Shown one piece after another: positions 55,368 through 64,000 of a DNA stretch of 64,000 nt (position 1 is the first letter of the stretch; every line of letters begins with the position of its first letter). Under the pieces are notes generated by a model. That model was not told the origin of the DNA. It worked only from the letters and a program-made list of their open reading frames with translations, and searched no databases. This stretch comes from an uncultured Pelagibacteraceae bacterium. Lineage in GTDB: Bacteria; Pseudomonadota; Alphaproteobacteria; Pelagibacterales; Pelagibacteraceae. The DNA is taken from assembly GCA_902609645.1 (NCBI GenBank), contig CACLSS010000001.1, positions 94,375 to 158,374 of the forward strand. Reading direction: 5' to 3'. The position numbers and the translations under genes were made by a program.

Positions 55368-56048
55368 ATGAATTGGGAAAATGAAGGATTTATTTTATCA
55401 AAAAGAAAATTTAGGGAAAATGCTATTATACTTGAAGTATTCACATCGGATTTTGGTAAAGTAAACGGCATTGTTTATGGTGGCACATCCAGAAAAGTAA
55501 AAAATTATTTACAATTAACAAATAAAATTTATTTAAATTATGTCTCTAAAAGTGATAATAGAATTGGTTATTTCAAAACTGAGTTAATAGAAGCGTTTGC
55601 GCCTAGATATTTTAATAATAAAAATAAAATACTTTGTTTAAATTCTATAACCTCAATTCTAAGGATTTTATTACCTGAAAATCAAAGATCAAAAAATATT
55701 TACAATTCTTTAGAAAAATTGTTGTCTCATTTTGATCAGAATAATTGGTTTTTAAATTACTTATATTGGGAATTAAATTTAATTTCAAATTTAGGATTTG
55801 GATTTGATACAGACAAAATATCAAATATAAATGGTCAAAAAAATATTAATTTTAAAATTGATAATATCGATTATAAAATACCTGTTTTTTTGATTTTAAA
55901 GGATAATGTTAATGTAAATTCTAATGAAATATATGAAGGTTTGTTATTCACAAGAAAGCTAATGGAAAACAAATTTTTTATACCAAACAATATTAAGTTT
56001 CCTTTATCACGGAAAATCTTTGAAAATAAGTTTTTAGAAGTAAATTAA
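55368..56048 (+). CDS. recO: DNA repair protein RecO
   Basis: MNWENEGFILSKRKFRENAIILEVFTSDFGKVNGIVYGGTS. Confidence 0.88.
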   Translation: MNWENEGFILSKRKFRENAIILEVFTSDFGKVNGIVYGGTSRKVKNYLQLTNKIYLNYVSKSDNRIGYFKTELIEAFAPRYFNNKNKILCLNSITSILRILLPENQRSKNIYNSLEKLLSHFDQNNWFLNYLYWELNLISNLGFGFDTDKISNINGQKNINFKIDNIDYKIPVFLILKDNVNVNSNEIYEGLLFTRKLMENKFFIPNNIKFPLSRKIFENKFLEVN

Positions 56049-57031
56049 ATTTTTTTTGCAATATCCAATGCAAAATATGTGACTATTGCAGAAGCTCCAG
56101 ATCTTTTAAAAGATATTAAACTTTCAATTATTGATTCATCATCAAGAATACCGGTTTTTATACCATTTTTTATCATGCTGTATTCGCCAGAGACTTGATA
56201 AACAAAAACAGGAATTTTAAAATTATCTTTAACTGATTTAATTATATCTAGATATGGTAACCCAGGTTTTATCATAACAAAATCCGCACCCTCTTTTATA
56301 TCAAGAGCTACTTCACGGATAGCTTCTTCAGAGTTTCTATAATTCATCTGGTAAGTTTTTTTATTTATCTTATTTTTTTGTTTTGAACCAATCGCGTTTC
56401 TAAAAGGACCATAAAAACTCGAAGCGTATTTCGCAGAGTAGGATAGTATTTGAACATCTTTATGATTATTTTTATCTAAACTTTTTCTAATTATTCCAAC
56501 ACGACCATCCATCATGTCTGATGGCGCTATAACATCACAACCCATCTCTGCTTGCAGAATCGCTTGCTTTGATAATATTTTAATAGTTTCATCATTTAAA
56601 ACTTGTTTTTTATTTATCACTCCATCATGTCCATGACTAGTGTATGGGTCTAGTGCAACATCAGCCATTACTCCAATTTCAGGGTTATTTTTTTTTATTT
56701 TTCTTATCGCTCTACATACTAAATTATTTTCATTTAGAGCTTCACTTCCAATAATATCTTTTTTTGATTTAGGAGTATTAGGAAATATTGCAACAAGAGG
56801 TATTTTTACCTTGCTTGCTTTATTTACAATATTATTGATTTTATCAATTGAATATCTGTATATACCGGGCATTGTTTTAATTTCTTCTATTTTATTTTTA
56901 CCCTCTGTTACAAAAATAGGTAAAATCAAATCATTTACAGATATATTATTTTCTTCAACAAGTCTTCTAGCCCAACTAGATTTGCGATTCCTTCTCAATC
57001 TTAAACTTGGATATTTACCGTAAAACTTCAT
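56045..57031 (-). CDS. hemB: Delta-aminolevulinic acid dehydratase
   Basis: DVALDPYTSHGHDGVI; VIAPSDMMDGRVGIIRKSLD; FVMIKPGLPYLDIIKSV. Confidence 0.96.
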   Translation of the reverse strand: MKFYGKYPSLRLRRNRKSSWARRLVEENNISVNDLILPIFVTEGKNKIEEIKTMPGIYRYSIDKINNIVNKASKVKIPLVAIFPNTPKSKKDIIGSEALNENNLVCRAIRKIKKNNPEIGVMADVALDPYTSHGHDGVINKKQVLNDETIKILSKQAILQAEMGCDVIAPSDMMDGRVGIIRKSLDKNNHKDVQILSYSAKYASSFYGPFRNAIGSKQKNKINKKTYQMNYRNSEEAIREVALDIKEGADFVMIKPGLPYLDIIKSVKDNFKIPVFVYQVSGEYSMIKNGIKTGILDDESIIESLISFKRSGASAIVTYFALDIAKKI

Positions 57032-57110
57032 TTTTTTTATCCTTTAAACTTTTTTAAATGCGACAAATATAATATTATAATATAAAAAAAAAGTGTAATA
57101 ACTATACATT

Positions 57111-57707
57111 ATGTCCACTGCAAACACGATTAATGATTTTTATCAAGTACCTGACTTAAATTTTGACATAAACAAATTAAGACAAGATTTAGATAAAATT
57201 TTAAAAAAATCTAAATATCAAACTTTAGGAATTACTAATTTTCATGCAATACCAATGAATATGATTCCTGGTGATGAAAACTCGATTCAAGGTCATAATG
57301 TAAGGGGAGTATATTGGACTATGCCTGATGAAACAGGCAAGGAAGTTAAAAGAGACAAACCTATTGACGAGACAAAATATACAGAATTAATAGACGATTT
57401 TAAAAATACTTATTTTGAAGAAGTATATAACACATTAAGTAAAAAATTTAAGTTGGGAAGAGTTAGAATTTTATTAAAAGAACCAAGATCAACTTTAAGC
57501 TGGCACAAAGATCCAGAACCTAGATTACACGTTCCAATTATAACAAATCCTGGATGCAAAATGGTTATAGAAGATGTAGCTAAACATATGCCTGCAAATG
57601 GTAAAGTTTGGATTACTAACAATACAAGATACCATAATTTTTTTAATGGAGGCGAACAAAATAGAATTCATATTGTTGCTTGTATGTTAGAAAACAGATT
57701 TAATTAA
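57111..57707 (+). CDS. Putative 2-oxoglutarate/Fe(II)-dependent aspartyl/asparaginyl hydroxylase-like protein
   Basis: LSWHKDPEPRLHVPIITNPG (HxD) ... NTRYHNFFNGGEQNRIHIVACML (distal His, Arg). Confidence 0.6.
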   Translation: MSTANTINDFYQVPDLNFDINKLRQDLDKILKKSKYQTLGITNFHAIPMNMIPGDENSIQGHNVRGVYWTMPDETGKEVKRDKPIDETKYTELIDDFKNTYFEEVYNTLSKKFKLGRVRILLKEPRSTLSWHKDPEPRLHVPIITNPGCKMVIEDVAKHMPANGKVWITNNTRYHNFFNGGEQNRIHIVACMLENRFN

Positions 57708-58145
57708 TTGAAATTAATATTTAAAAAAATATCACTAGCTTCAGATCACGCAGGGTTTACTTTAAAAGAAACTATAAAAAAAAAATTAATTAAAAATAAA
57801 GTTAAAGTTCTTGATTTTGGACCTTACAACAAAGATAAGGTGGATTACCCTGATTATGCAAAAAAAGTCGCAAGAAATATTTCTTCCAAAAAGACTAATA
57901 TGGGCATATTAGTTTGTGGATCTGGAACAGGCATGGCAATGTCAGCAAATAAATTGAGAAAAATAAGGGCTGCTGTATGCTATAATTCAGTTTCAACACG
58001 TTTGTCACGAACTCATAATAATGCTAATATACTTGCGCTTGGATCAAGATTAACTAATAAAAGAGAAGCGTTGAAACTTGTTAATATTTTTTTAAGTACT
58101 AAATTTGAAGGTGGAAGACATTTAAGAAGAATTAAAAAAATTTAA
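57708..58145 (+). CDS. rpiB: Ribose-5-phosphate isomerase B
   Basis: TTG start; [37 protein letters not shown]. Confidence 0.93.
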   Translation: MKLIFKKISLASDHAGFTLKETIKKKLIKNKVKVLDFGPYNKDKVDYPDYAKKVARNISSKKTNMGILVCGSGTGMAMSANKLRKIRAAVCYNSVSTRLSRTHNNANILALGSRLTNKREALKLVNIFLSTKFEGGRHLRRIKKI

Positions 58146-58155
58146 ATATATTAAA

Positions 58156-59472
58156 ATGCCAAAAATTTTAGAAAATACACGTGAGGATTATAAAGATTTT
58201 TTCGATAATGATTTATCTAAGAATGATCCCGAACTATATAACTCTATAAAACTTGAACTTAAGAGACAACAAGAGCATATCGAATTGATTGCTTCGGAGA
58301 ACATTGTTTCTAAAGCAGTTTTAGATGCACAAGGATCCATTCTGACAAACAAGTATGCAGAAGGCTATCCAGGAAAAAGATATTACGGTGGATGTGAATT
58401 TGTAGATAAAGCTGAGGATTTAGCTTTAGAAAGAGTAAAAAAATTATTTAATTGTAAATTCGCTAATGTTCAACCACACTCAGGTGCTCAAGCTAATGGA
58501 GCAGTATATCTAGCTCTTTTAAAACCTGGAGATACAATATTAGGTATGAGTTTAAATTCTGGTGGTCATTTAACTCATGGTGCTAAAGTTGCACAATCTG
58601 GTAAATGGTTAAATGCTTTTCATTATGAAGTAGATAAAGTAACTGGTTTAATTGATTACGATCAGGTTAAGGAGTTAGCATTAAAAAATAAACCTAAACT
58701 ATTAATTGCTGGCGGAAGCGCATATTCAAGAATAATAGATTTTAAAAAATTTAGGGAAATAGCTGATAGTATAGGTGCTTATCTAATGGTTGATATGGCA
58801 CATTTTTCTGGTCTGGTAGCTGGCCATGGATATCCAAACCCAATTGATTATGCAGATGTTGTAACTTCAACTACCCATAAGGTCTTAAGAGGTGGTCGTG
58901 GAGGAATTATTCTTACCAACAGAGAAGATCTATATAAAAAATTTAATTCAGCTGTATTTCCTGGCTACCAAGGTGGACCTTTAATGCACGTTATTGCAGC
59001 TAAAGCAGCAGCCTTTCAAGAAGCTCTTAAACCTGAATTCAAAGATTATATTAAAGCAGTGCTTGCTAATGCAAAAATTTTATCTGAAACTTTGAAAAAT
59101 AATGGTTTTAAAATTTTTTCTGGGGGAACTGATACACATCTCATGTTAGTAGATTTGAGACCTTTTAAAGTTACTGGTAAAGCTGCAGAGGTAAGCTTGT
59201 GCAATGCAAATATCACTTGTAACAAAAATGGTATTCCTTTTGATACTGAAAAAATGACAATTACCTCAGGAATAAGGCTTGGATCTCAAGCAGCAACTAC
59301 CAGAGGTTTTGGTTTAAATGAATTTAAAAAAGTAGGCGAGTTAATTACTAAAGTTGTAAAAGGTCTTTCTCAAAATCCTAACGATAATAAAAAAATCGAA
59401 TCTGAGGTGAGAAAAGAAGTAATTGATTTGTGTTCCAATTTTCCTATATACAATCACTTATTCAAAAATTAA
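58156..59472 (+). CDS. glyA: Serine hydroxymethyltransferase
   Basis: [38 protein letters not shown]. Confidence 0.98.
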   Translation: MPKILENTREDYKDFFDNDLSKNDPELYNSIKLELKRQQEHIELIASENIVSKAVLDAQGSILTNKYAEGYPGKRYYGGCEFVDKAEDLALERVKKLFNCKFANVQPHSGAQANGAVYLALLKPGDTILGMSLNSGGHLTHGAKVAQSGKWLNAFHYEVDKVTGLIDYDQVKELALKNKPKLLIAGGSAYSRIIDFKKFREIADSIGAYLMVDMAHFSGLVAGHGYPNPIDYADVVTSTTHKVLRGGRGGIILTNREDLYKKFNSAVFPGYQGGPLMHVIAAKAAAFQEALKPEFKDYIKAVLANAKILSETLKNNGFKIFSGGTDTHLMLVDLRPFKVTGKAAEVSLCNANITCNKNGIPFDTEKMTITSGIRLGSQAATTRGFGLNEFKKVGELITKVVKGLSQNPNDNKKIESEVRKEVIDLCSNFPIYNHLFKN

Positions 59473-59475
59473 ATC

Positions 59476-59943
59476 ATGATTTGTCCATTTTGTAGAGAAA
59501 AAGACACTTCTGTTGTAGACTCTAGACCAACAGAAGATGGAACAGCTATAAGAAGAAGAAGATTATGTCCTTGTAGCAAAGCAATGAGGTTTACCACTTT
59601 TGAAAGAGTTCAGCACAGAGAGCTTTCTGTAATTAAAAAAAATGGTAGAAGAGTACAATTTGATAGAGAGAAGTTAGCTAAATCTTTTTTCACTGCATTA
59701 AAAAAAAGACCAACAGATCAAGATACAATTGAAAGGGTAGTTTCAAAAATTTCTAAAGAGCTTGAAGAACTAGGACAATCCGAAATACCATCAAGTTTAA
59801 TTGGAAAGAAAGTGATGGAAGCTTTAAAAGAATTAGATAAAATTGCATATATAAGATTTGCTTCTGTTTACACAAATTTTAAAGAAGTGGTAGAATTTGG
59901 TGAATATATCGACGAATTAGACGGCAAACCCAAAAAAGTATAA
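59476..59943 (+). CDS. nrdR: Transcriptional repressor NrdR (variant zinc ribbon)
   Basis: [59 protein letters not shown]; downstream of glyA, upstream of ribD. Confidence 0.95.
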   Translation: MICPFCREKDTSVVDSRPTEDGTAIRRRRLCPCSKAMRFTTFERVQHRELSVIKKNGRRVQFDREKLAKSFFTALKKRPTDQDTIERVVSKISKELEELGQSEIPSSLIGKKVMEALKELDKIAYIRFASVYTNFKEVVEFGEYIDELDGKPKKV

Positions 59944-59974
59944 TTATTAAATTTAACTTTTTCAAAAACAAATC

Positions 59975-61066
59975 ATGAAAATTACTCAACGAATCTTAGA
60001 TAAAAAATTTATGCAATTAGCTTTTGACAAAGCTTACGAACATCTTGGCTCAACTAAAGAAAATCCATCCGTTGGGTGTATTGTAGTTAAGAATAATACC
60101 GTTATATCATCAGGCAAAACTTCCTTAAATGGAAGGCCGCACGCAGAGACTAACGCATTAAATAAAAAAAAAGATTTTAATGGTTCAACAATTTATGTAA
60201 CTTTAGAACCTTGTGCACATCACGGTTTAACTCCACCATGTATTAATATCATTAAAAAGAAGAATGTTAAAAAAGTATATTACTCAATACCTGACCCAGA
60301 TAAGAGAACATTTAATAAAGCAAAACAACTTTTAAGCCAATCTAATATAAAAGTTAATATTGGAATAATGAAAATAGATTCTTTAAACTTTTATAAAAGT
60401 TATATTTTATCGAAAGATAAACAAAAGTTGCCTTATACAGATGTTAAAATTGCAATTTCAAAAGATTATTTTTCAGTAAACAAAAAAGCAAAATGGATCA
60501 CCAATAATTATTCAAGATTACAAGCGCATTTACTTAGATCAAAATATGACTGTATTCTAAGCACTTATAAAACTGTTAATAAAGACAATTCAATACTCAA
60601 TTGTAGAATAAATGGTATGCACCATTTTAGTCCAAAGAGGGTAATCATAGATAAAGATTTTAAGCTGAATAAAAATTTAAAGCTTTTCAAAACTAGTAAA
60701 ATGATACCTACATATATCGTTACTGCTTCGCACGATAAAAAAAAAGAAAATTTTCTTAAAGCAAAAAAGGTAAAAATTATAAAATTAAAAACTGAAAACA
60801 ATTCTTTACCGTATAAAAAAATATTGAGAGAGTTAAAGACGAGAGGATTTTCAAGGATTTTGTGTGAGTCCGGTGCAGATACATGCGGTGAACTTTTAAA
60901 ACTTAAGCTAGTAAATAATTTGTATGTTTTTATGTCGCAAAGTAAACTTGGTAAAAATGGAAAAAATTCTTTTAAGAAACAAATAAAAGATTTAAAAATG
61001 AGCAAGAAATATAAAATAAAAATTAATCTATTCGGAGATGAATTCTATAAGATTAGGATTAAATAA
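59975..61066 (+). CDS. ribD: Bifunctional riboflavin-specific deaminase/reductase
   Basis: NGRPHAETNAL...TLEPCAHHGLTPPCINII. Confidence 0.95.
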   Translation: MKITQRILDKKFMQLAFDKAYEHLGSTKENPSVGCIVVKNNTVISSGKTSLNGRPHAETNALNKKKDFNGSTIYVTLEPCAHHGLTPPCINIIKKKNVKKVYYSIPDPDKRTFNKAKQLLSQSNIKVNIGIMKIDSLNFYKSYILSKDKQKLPYTDVKIAISKDYFSVNKKAKWITNNYSRLQAHLLRSKYDCILSTYKTVNKDNSILNCRINGMHHFSPKRVIIDKDFKLNKNLKLFKTSKMIPTYIVTASHDKKKENFLKAKKVKIIKLKTENNSLPYKKILRELKTRGFSRILCESGADTCGELLKLKLVNNLYVFMSQSKLGKNGKNSFKKQIKDLKMSKKYKIKINLFGDEFYKIRIK

Positions 61067-61665
61067 TGTTTAATGGAATTGTGTATAACCAGGGTTTAAT
61101 TAAAAGTTTAAGAAAAAGCCCCAGATATGTGAAAGGGAGTCTTGTAATAGAGGTTTCCACTAATATAAATTTTAAGAAACAAGATATAGGCGAATCTGTT
61201 TGCTGCGACGGTGTTTGCTTAACTTTGATAAGAATTAAAAAAAAATCATTTCTTTTTTATTTATCAAAAGAGACATTAAAAAGATCGAATTTTAAAAATG
61301 TTAAAGTAGGAAAGTTTATTAATATAGAAAAAGCTCTTTATTATGGAAAAAAAATTTCAGGCCATTACATACAAGGTCATGTAGACACAACCTCTGTTAT
61401 AAAAAATATTAAAATAATTGATAAATCTTGGATTGTTAAATTTACATTAGATAAAAAATATAAAAAATTCATTGTAGAAAAGGGATCAATCTCAATTAAT
61501 GGCGTATCATTAACTGTATCCAAATTAAATTTAAGTAGCTTTGAAGTTACAATTATTCCCCATACTTTAAAATTAACTAATTTAGTGAAACTTAAAGCAA
61601 AAGATATTGTGAATATCGAATTTGATATGGTTGGCAAATATTTAAATAGAATACATCAGAAATGA
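61066..61665 (+). CDS. ribE: Riboflavin synthase alpha subunit
   Basis: MFNGIVYNQG; DGVCLTLI; GHYIQGHVDTTSVI; INGVSLTVS. Confidence 0.94.
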   Translation: MFNGIVYNQGLIKSLRKSPRYVKGSLVIEVSTNINFKKQDIGESVCCDGVCLTLIRIKKKSFLFYLSKETLKRSNFKNVKVGKFINIEKALYYGKKISGHYIQGHVDTTSVIKNIKIIDKSWIVKFTLDKKYKKFIVEKGSISINGVSLTVSKLNLSSFEVTIIPHTLKLTNLVKLKAKDIVNIEFDMVGKYLNRIHQK

Positions 61666-62720
61666 AACAAAGTTCAACTACAGTACAAAAAATTATCAAA
61701 GAAGCGAAAAGAGGAAGAATGTTTATACTCGTTGATAATAAGGATAGAGAAAATGAGGGTGATTTAGTAATTCCAGCTTCAAAAATAAATGCAAAAAAAA
61801 TAAATTTTATGGCTAAACATGGCCGTGGTTTAATTTGTTTGGCATTAACACAAGAAAAAGTAAAAAAATTAAAATTACCTTTAATGTCATTAATAAATAA
61901 ATCTAGAACTCAAACAGCATTTACTGTTTCTATAGAGGCAAAAAAAGGAATTTCAACAGGAATATCAGCTTATGATCGCGCTAAAACAATTAAAGTTGCT
62001 ATCAAAAATTCTTCAGGAAGCAGAGATATAGTCTCACCAGGACATGTATTTCCTTTAGTCTCAAAAAATGGTGGAGTATTAGAGAGAGCAGGACATACAG
62101 AAGCATCTGTTGATATTTCAAAACTAGCTAAATTAAATCCGAGCGCAGTTATATGTGAAGTAATGAATGAAGATGGTACCATGGCACGCTATAATGATTT
62201 GGTACCTTTTAGTAAAAAGCATAATTTAAAAATTGCTAAAATAGAGGATTTAATATCGTATCGTCTCAAAAATGAAAAATTCATTAAAATGATATCTAAC
62301 AAAAAAATTAATATTAAAAGGTTTGGCAATTATGATTTAAAAGTTTTTAAAAATAAATTAGATGGTGAAGAACATTATGCGGTGACAAGTAAAAATTTTT
62401 CATATAAAAAATCACCAAGGGTTAGAGTAATTTCTACAAATATTATAAATACAATTTTTAATTTTAAAAAAAATATTTTTAAATCAACTTTAAGTTATTT
62501 ATCAAAATTTAATAATTTTGTTCTTATCATAGTAAAAAGCCCATCACACACAAAAAATTCTAAGGAAAACAGTAAAATATTAAGGTATTACGGAGTGGGT
62601 GCTCAAATTATTAAAGAACTAAAAATTAAAAATATGATATTAGTTTCTAGATCTAAAAAACGTATTATTGCTTTAAAAGGTTACGGGATTAAAATAAAAA
62701 AACAAGAAATAATAAAATAA
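61662..62720 (+). CDS. ribBA: 3,4-dihydroxy-2-butanone-4-phosphate synthase with degenerate GTP cyclohydrolase II-like C-terminal domain (RibBX-like)
   Basis: DNKDRENEGDLVIPASKI; GHVFPLVSKNGGVLERAGHTEASVD; C-terminal half lacks GCHII Cys ligands. Confidence 0.9.
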   Translation: MKQSSTTVQKIIKEAKRGRMFILVDNKDRENEGDLVIPASKINAKKINFMAKHGRGLICLALTQEKVKKLKLPLMSLINKSRTQTAFTVSIEAKKGISTGISAYDRAKTIKVAIKNSSGSRDIVSPGHVFPLVSKNGGVLERAGHTEASVDISKLAKLNPSAVICEVMNEDGTMARYNDLVPFSKKHNLKIAKIEDLISYRLKNEKFIKMISNKKINIKRFGNYDLKVFKNKLDGEEHYAVTSKNFSYKKSPRVRVISTNIINTIFNFKKNIFKSTLSYLSKFNNFVLIIVKSPSHTKNSKENSKILRYYGVGAQIIKELKIKNMILVSRSKKRIIALKGYGIKIKKQEIIK

Positions 62721-62723
62721 ATA

Positions 62724-63119
62724 ATGAAAAAAAAAATTTGCATCATTTATTCACTTTATAATGATAATATTACAAAAAAAATGTTTGAAAGAGCAGTTAA
62801 ACTTTTAAAATCTAAAGGTGTTACCTCAATTAAAGTTTTAAAAGTTCCAGGATCCTTTGAAATACCACAAGTATTATCAAGAGTAATAAATAAATACGAT
62901 GGATTTATAGTCATCGGATGTATCATAAAGGGCAAAACTAAAAATTTTGATTTAATATGTAGTGCTATTACAAATGGTATTATGGATTTATCTATTAAAA
63001 ATAAAAAACCAATAGGTAATGGTTTGATAACATCCTTCAATGAGAAACAAGCTTTACAAAGATTGAATAATGGTAAAGAGGCAGCTCAAGCTGTTTTAGA
63101 TGTGTTAAAGATCTTGTAA
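62724..63119 (+). CDS. ribH: 6,7-dimethyl-8-ribityllumazine synthase (active-site His replaced)
   Basis: VPGSFEIPQVLSRVI; IGCIIKGKTKNFDLICSAITNGIMDLS; between ribBA and nusB. Confidence 0.92.
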   Translation: MKKKICIIYSLYNDNITKKMFERAVKLLKSKGVTSIKVLKVPGSFEIPQVLSRVINKYDGFIVIGCIIKGKTKNFDLICSAITNGIMDLSIKNKKPIGNGLITSFNEKQALQRLNNGKEAAQAVLDVLKIL

Positions 63120-63520
63120 TGGTTAGTTCAAATATAAATCATAATGCTAGAATTATAGTCGTTCAGAAACTTTATTCTTATTATATAAATAAGGATTCTC
63201 TAATAAGTTACCCTAAGCACAGATTTAAAAAATTTATAAAAGATATAGTGTCTGGAACAATAGAAAGAGAAGAATTTATTTTAGTAAAATTAGGTGAAAT
63301 ACTAAAAAAAGAATTTAATCCCTCAAGAACTGACCTAATACTCAAGTTGATGATAATGTCTGCCTCCTTTGAACTTTTATTTGTCCATAAAACTCCAGTA
63401 AAAGTTATAGTGAGTGAGTATGTGAAAATATCTGATTTCTTTTTGGAAAATGCTCATAAAAGGTATTTAAATGCCATTTTAGATAAGATATCTAAAAATG
63501 TTAGAAATTATAAAAATTAA
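63119..63520 (+). CDS. nusB: Transcription antitermination protein NusB
   Basis: ARIIVVQKLYSYYIN...; TDLILKLMIMSASFELLFVHKTPVKVIVSEYVKISDFF. Confidence 0.9.
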   Translation: MVSSNINHNARIIVVQKLYSYYINKDSLISYPKHRFKKFIKDIVSGTIEREEFILVKLGEILKKEFNPSRTDLILKLMIMSASFELLFVHKTPVKVIVSEYVKISDFFLENAHKRYLNAILDKISKNVRNYKN

Positions 63521-63578
63521 TTTCTTGCCTTTTGCTAAATTTTTTGGCAATTAGACATCAAATTAGGGGGAATTCATT

Positions 63579-64000
63579 TTGGAAAACTTAAGTTTAATTA
63601 TATCAGCAGGTCTTCTTGCGGTAGCATACAGTTATATTTTGAGCAAACAGATTATTTCATCTAACACTGGAAATAAAAAAATGCAGGAAATTGCCGAAGC
63701 CATTCAAATTGGTGCAAAGGCTTATTTAAATCGTCAGTATAAAACAATCGCCATAGTAGGTTTCATTGTTTTATTAGCTATCAGTTATTTTTTTAGTTTA
63801 TTAGTTGGTCTTGGTTATTTTATTGGAGCACTGTTATCAGGAGTTGCTGGATATCTTGGCATGTTAATTTCAGTAGAAGCAAATGTAAGAACTGCGGAAG
63901 CCTCAAGATCAAGTTTACAAAAAGGTTTAACTATGGCCTTTAAGTCTGGAGCCATAACAGGTCTACTTGTTGCTGGTTTAGCATTATTATCTATCTCAGT
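63579..64000 (+). CDS. hppA: H+-translocating membrane pyrophosphatase (3' truncated by window edge)
   Basis: TTG start; MENLSLIISAGLLAVAYSYILSKQIISSNTGNKKMQEIAEAIQIGAKAYLNRQYKTIAIV...GYLGMLISVEANVRTAEASRSSLQKGLTMAFKSGAITGL. Confidence 0.93.
   Translation, partial: MENLSLIISAGLLAVAYSYILSKQIISSNTGNKKMQEIAEAIQIGAKAYLNRQYKTIAIVGFIVLLAISYFFSLLVGLGYFIGALLSGVAGYLGMLISVEANVRTAEASRSSLQKGLTMAFKSGAITGLLVAGLALLSIS

Noticed and set aside
56690-56720. Long T/A homopolymer runs scattered through the window as possible frameshift sites
   Set aside because: Apart from rlmB, the genes I examined read through their homopolymers without an evident break
60565-61005. 146-aa minus-strand ORF
   Set aside because: Antisense to the RibD reductase domain; hydrophobic composition is a reverse-complement artefact
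63525-63550. TTGCC...GGCAA inverted repeat between nusB and hppA as a terminator or riboswitch
   Set aside because: Only 5-bp arms with a 16-nt AT-rich loop; too weak to support without comparative data

Overview
The window is AT-rich, densely packed alphaproteobacterial chromosome. Gene order and protein character (NAD-dependent FDH, compact ribosomal super-operon, very short intergenic gaps) look like SAR11/Pelagibacterales, but that placement is inference from memory. The core (~10.25-37.65 kb) is a co-directional super-cluster: tRNA-Trp-secE-nusG-rplKAJL-rpoBC-rpsLG-fusA-S10/spc/alpha operons-rplQ. It is preceded by tRNA-Tyr, tRNA-Gly and the only tuf copy seen. The left end (0-8 kb) is more accessory: BKACE-family enzyme, beta-propeller/autotransporter, glycosyltransferase-like protein, nadK, fdh and a methyltransferase-like protein next to tRNAs. 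The right end is housekeeping: lipB, mgtE, panC, galU, ugd, topA, plsY, pyrC/pyrB, gatCAB, acpS-lepB-rnc-recO, hemB, glyA, nrdR, the rib operon, nusB, and the start of hppA. I saw no CRISPR array, transposon, prophage or obvious new defence system. The most useful oddities are: a frameshifted rlmB at an A7/T7 tract; a pyrB-linked pyrC lacking the metal-binding HxH motif; a RibBA with a degraded GTP cyclohydrolase II half; a RibH with Asn in place of the expected active-site His; an NrdR with an altered zinc-ribbon Cys spacing; a potentially structured rpsL leader; tRNA genes almost abutting downstream ORFs; and no rpmD between rpsE and rplO.
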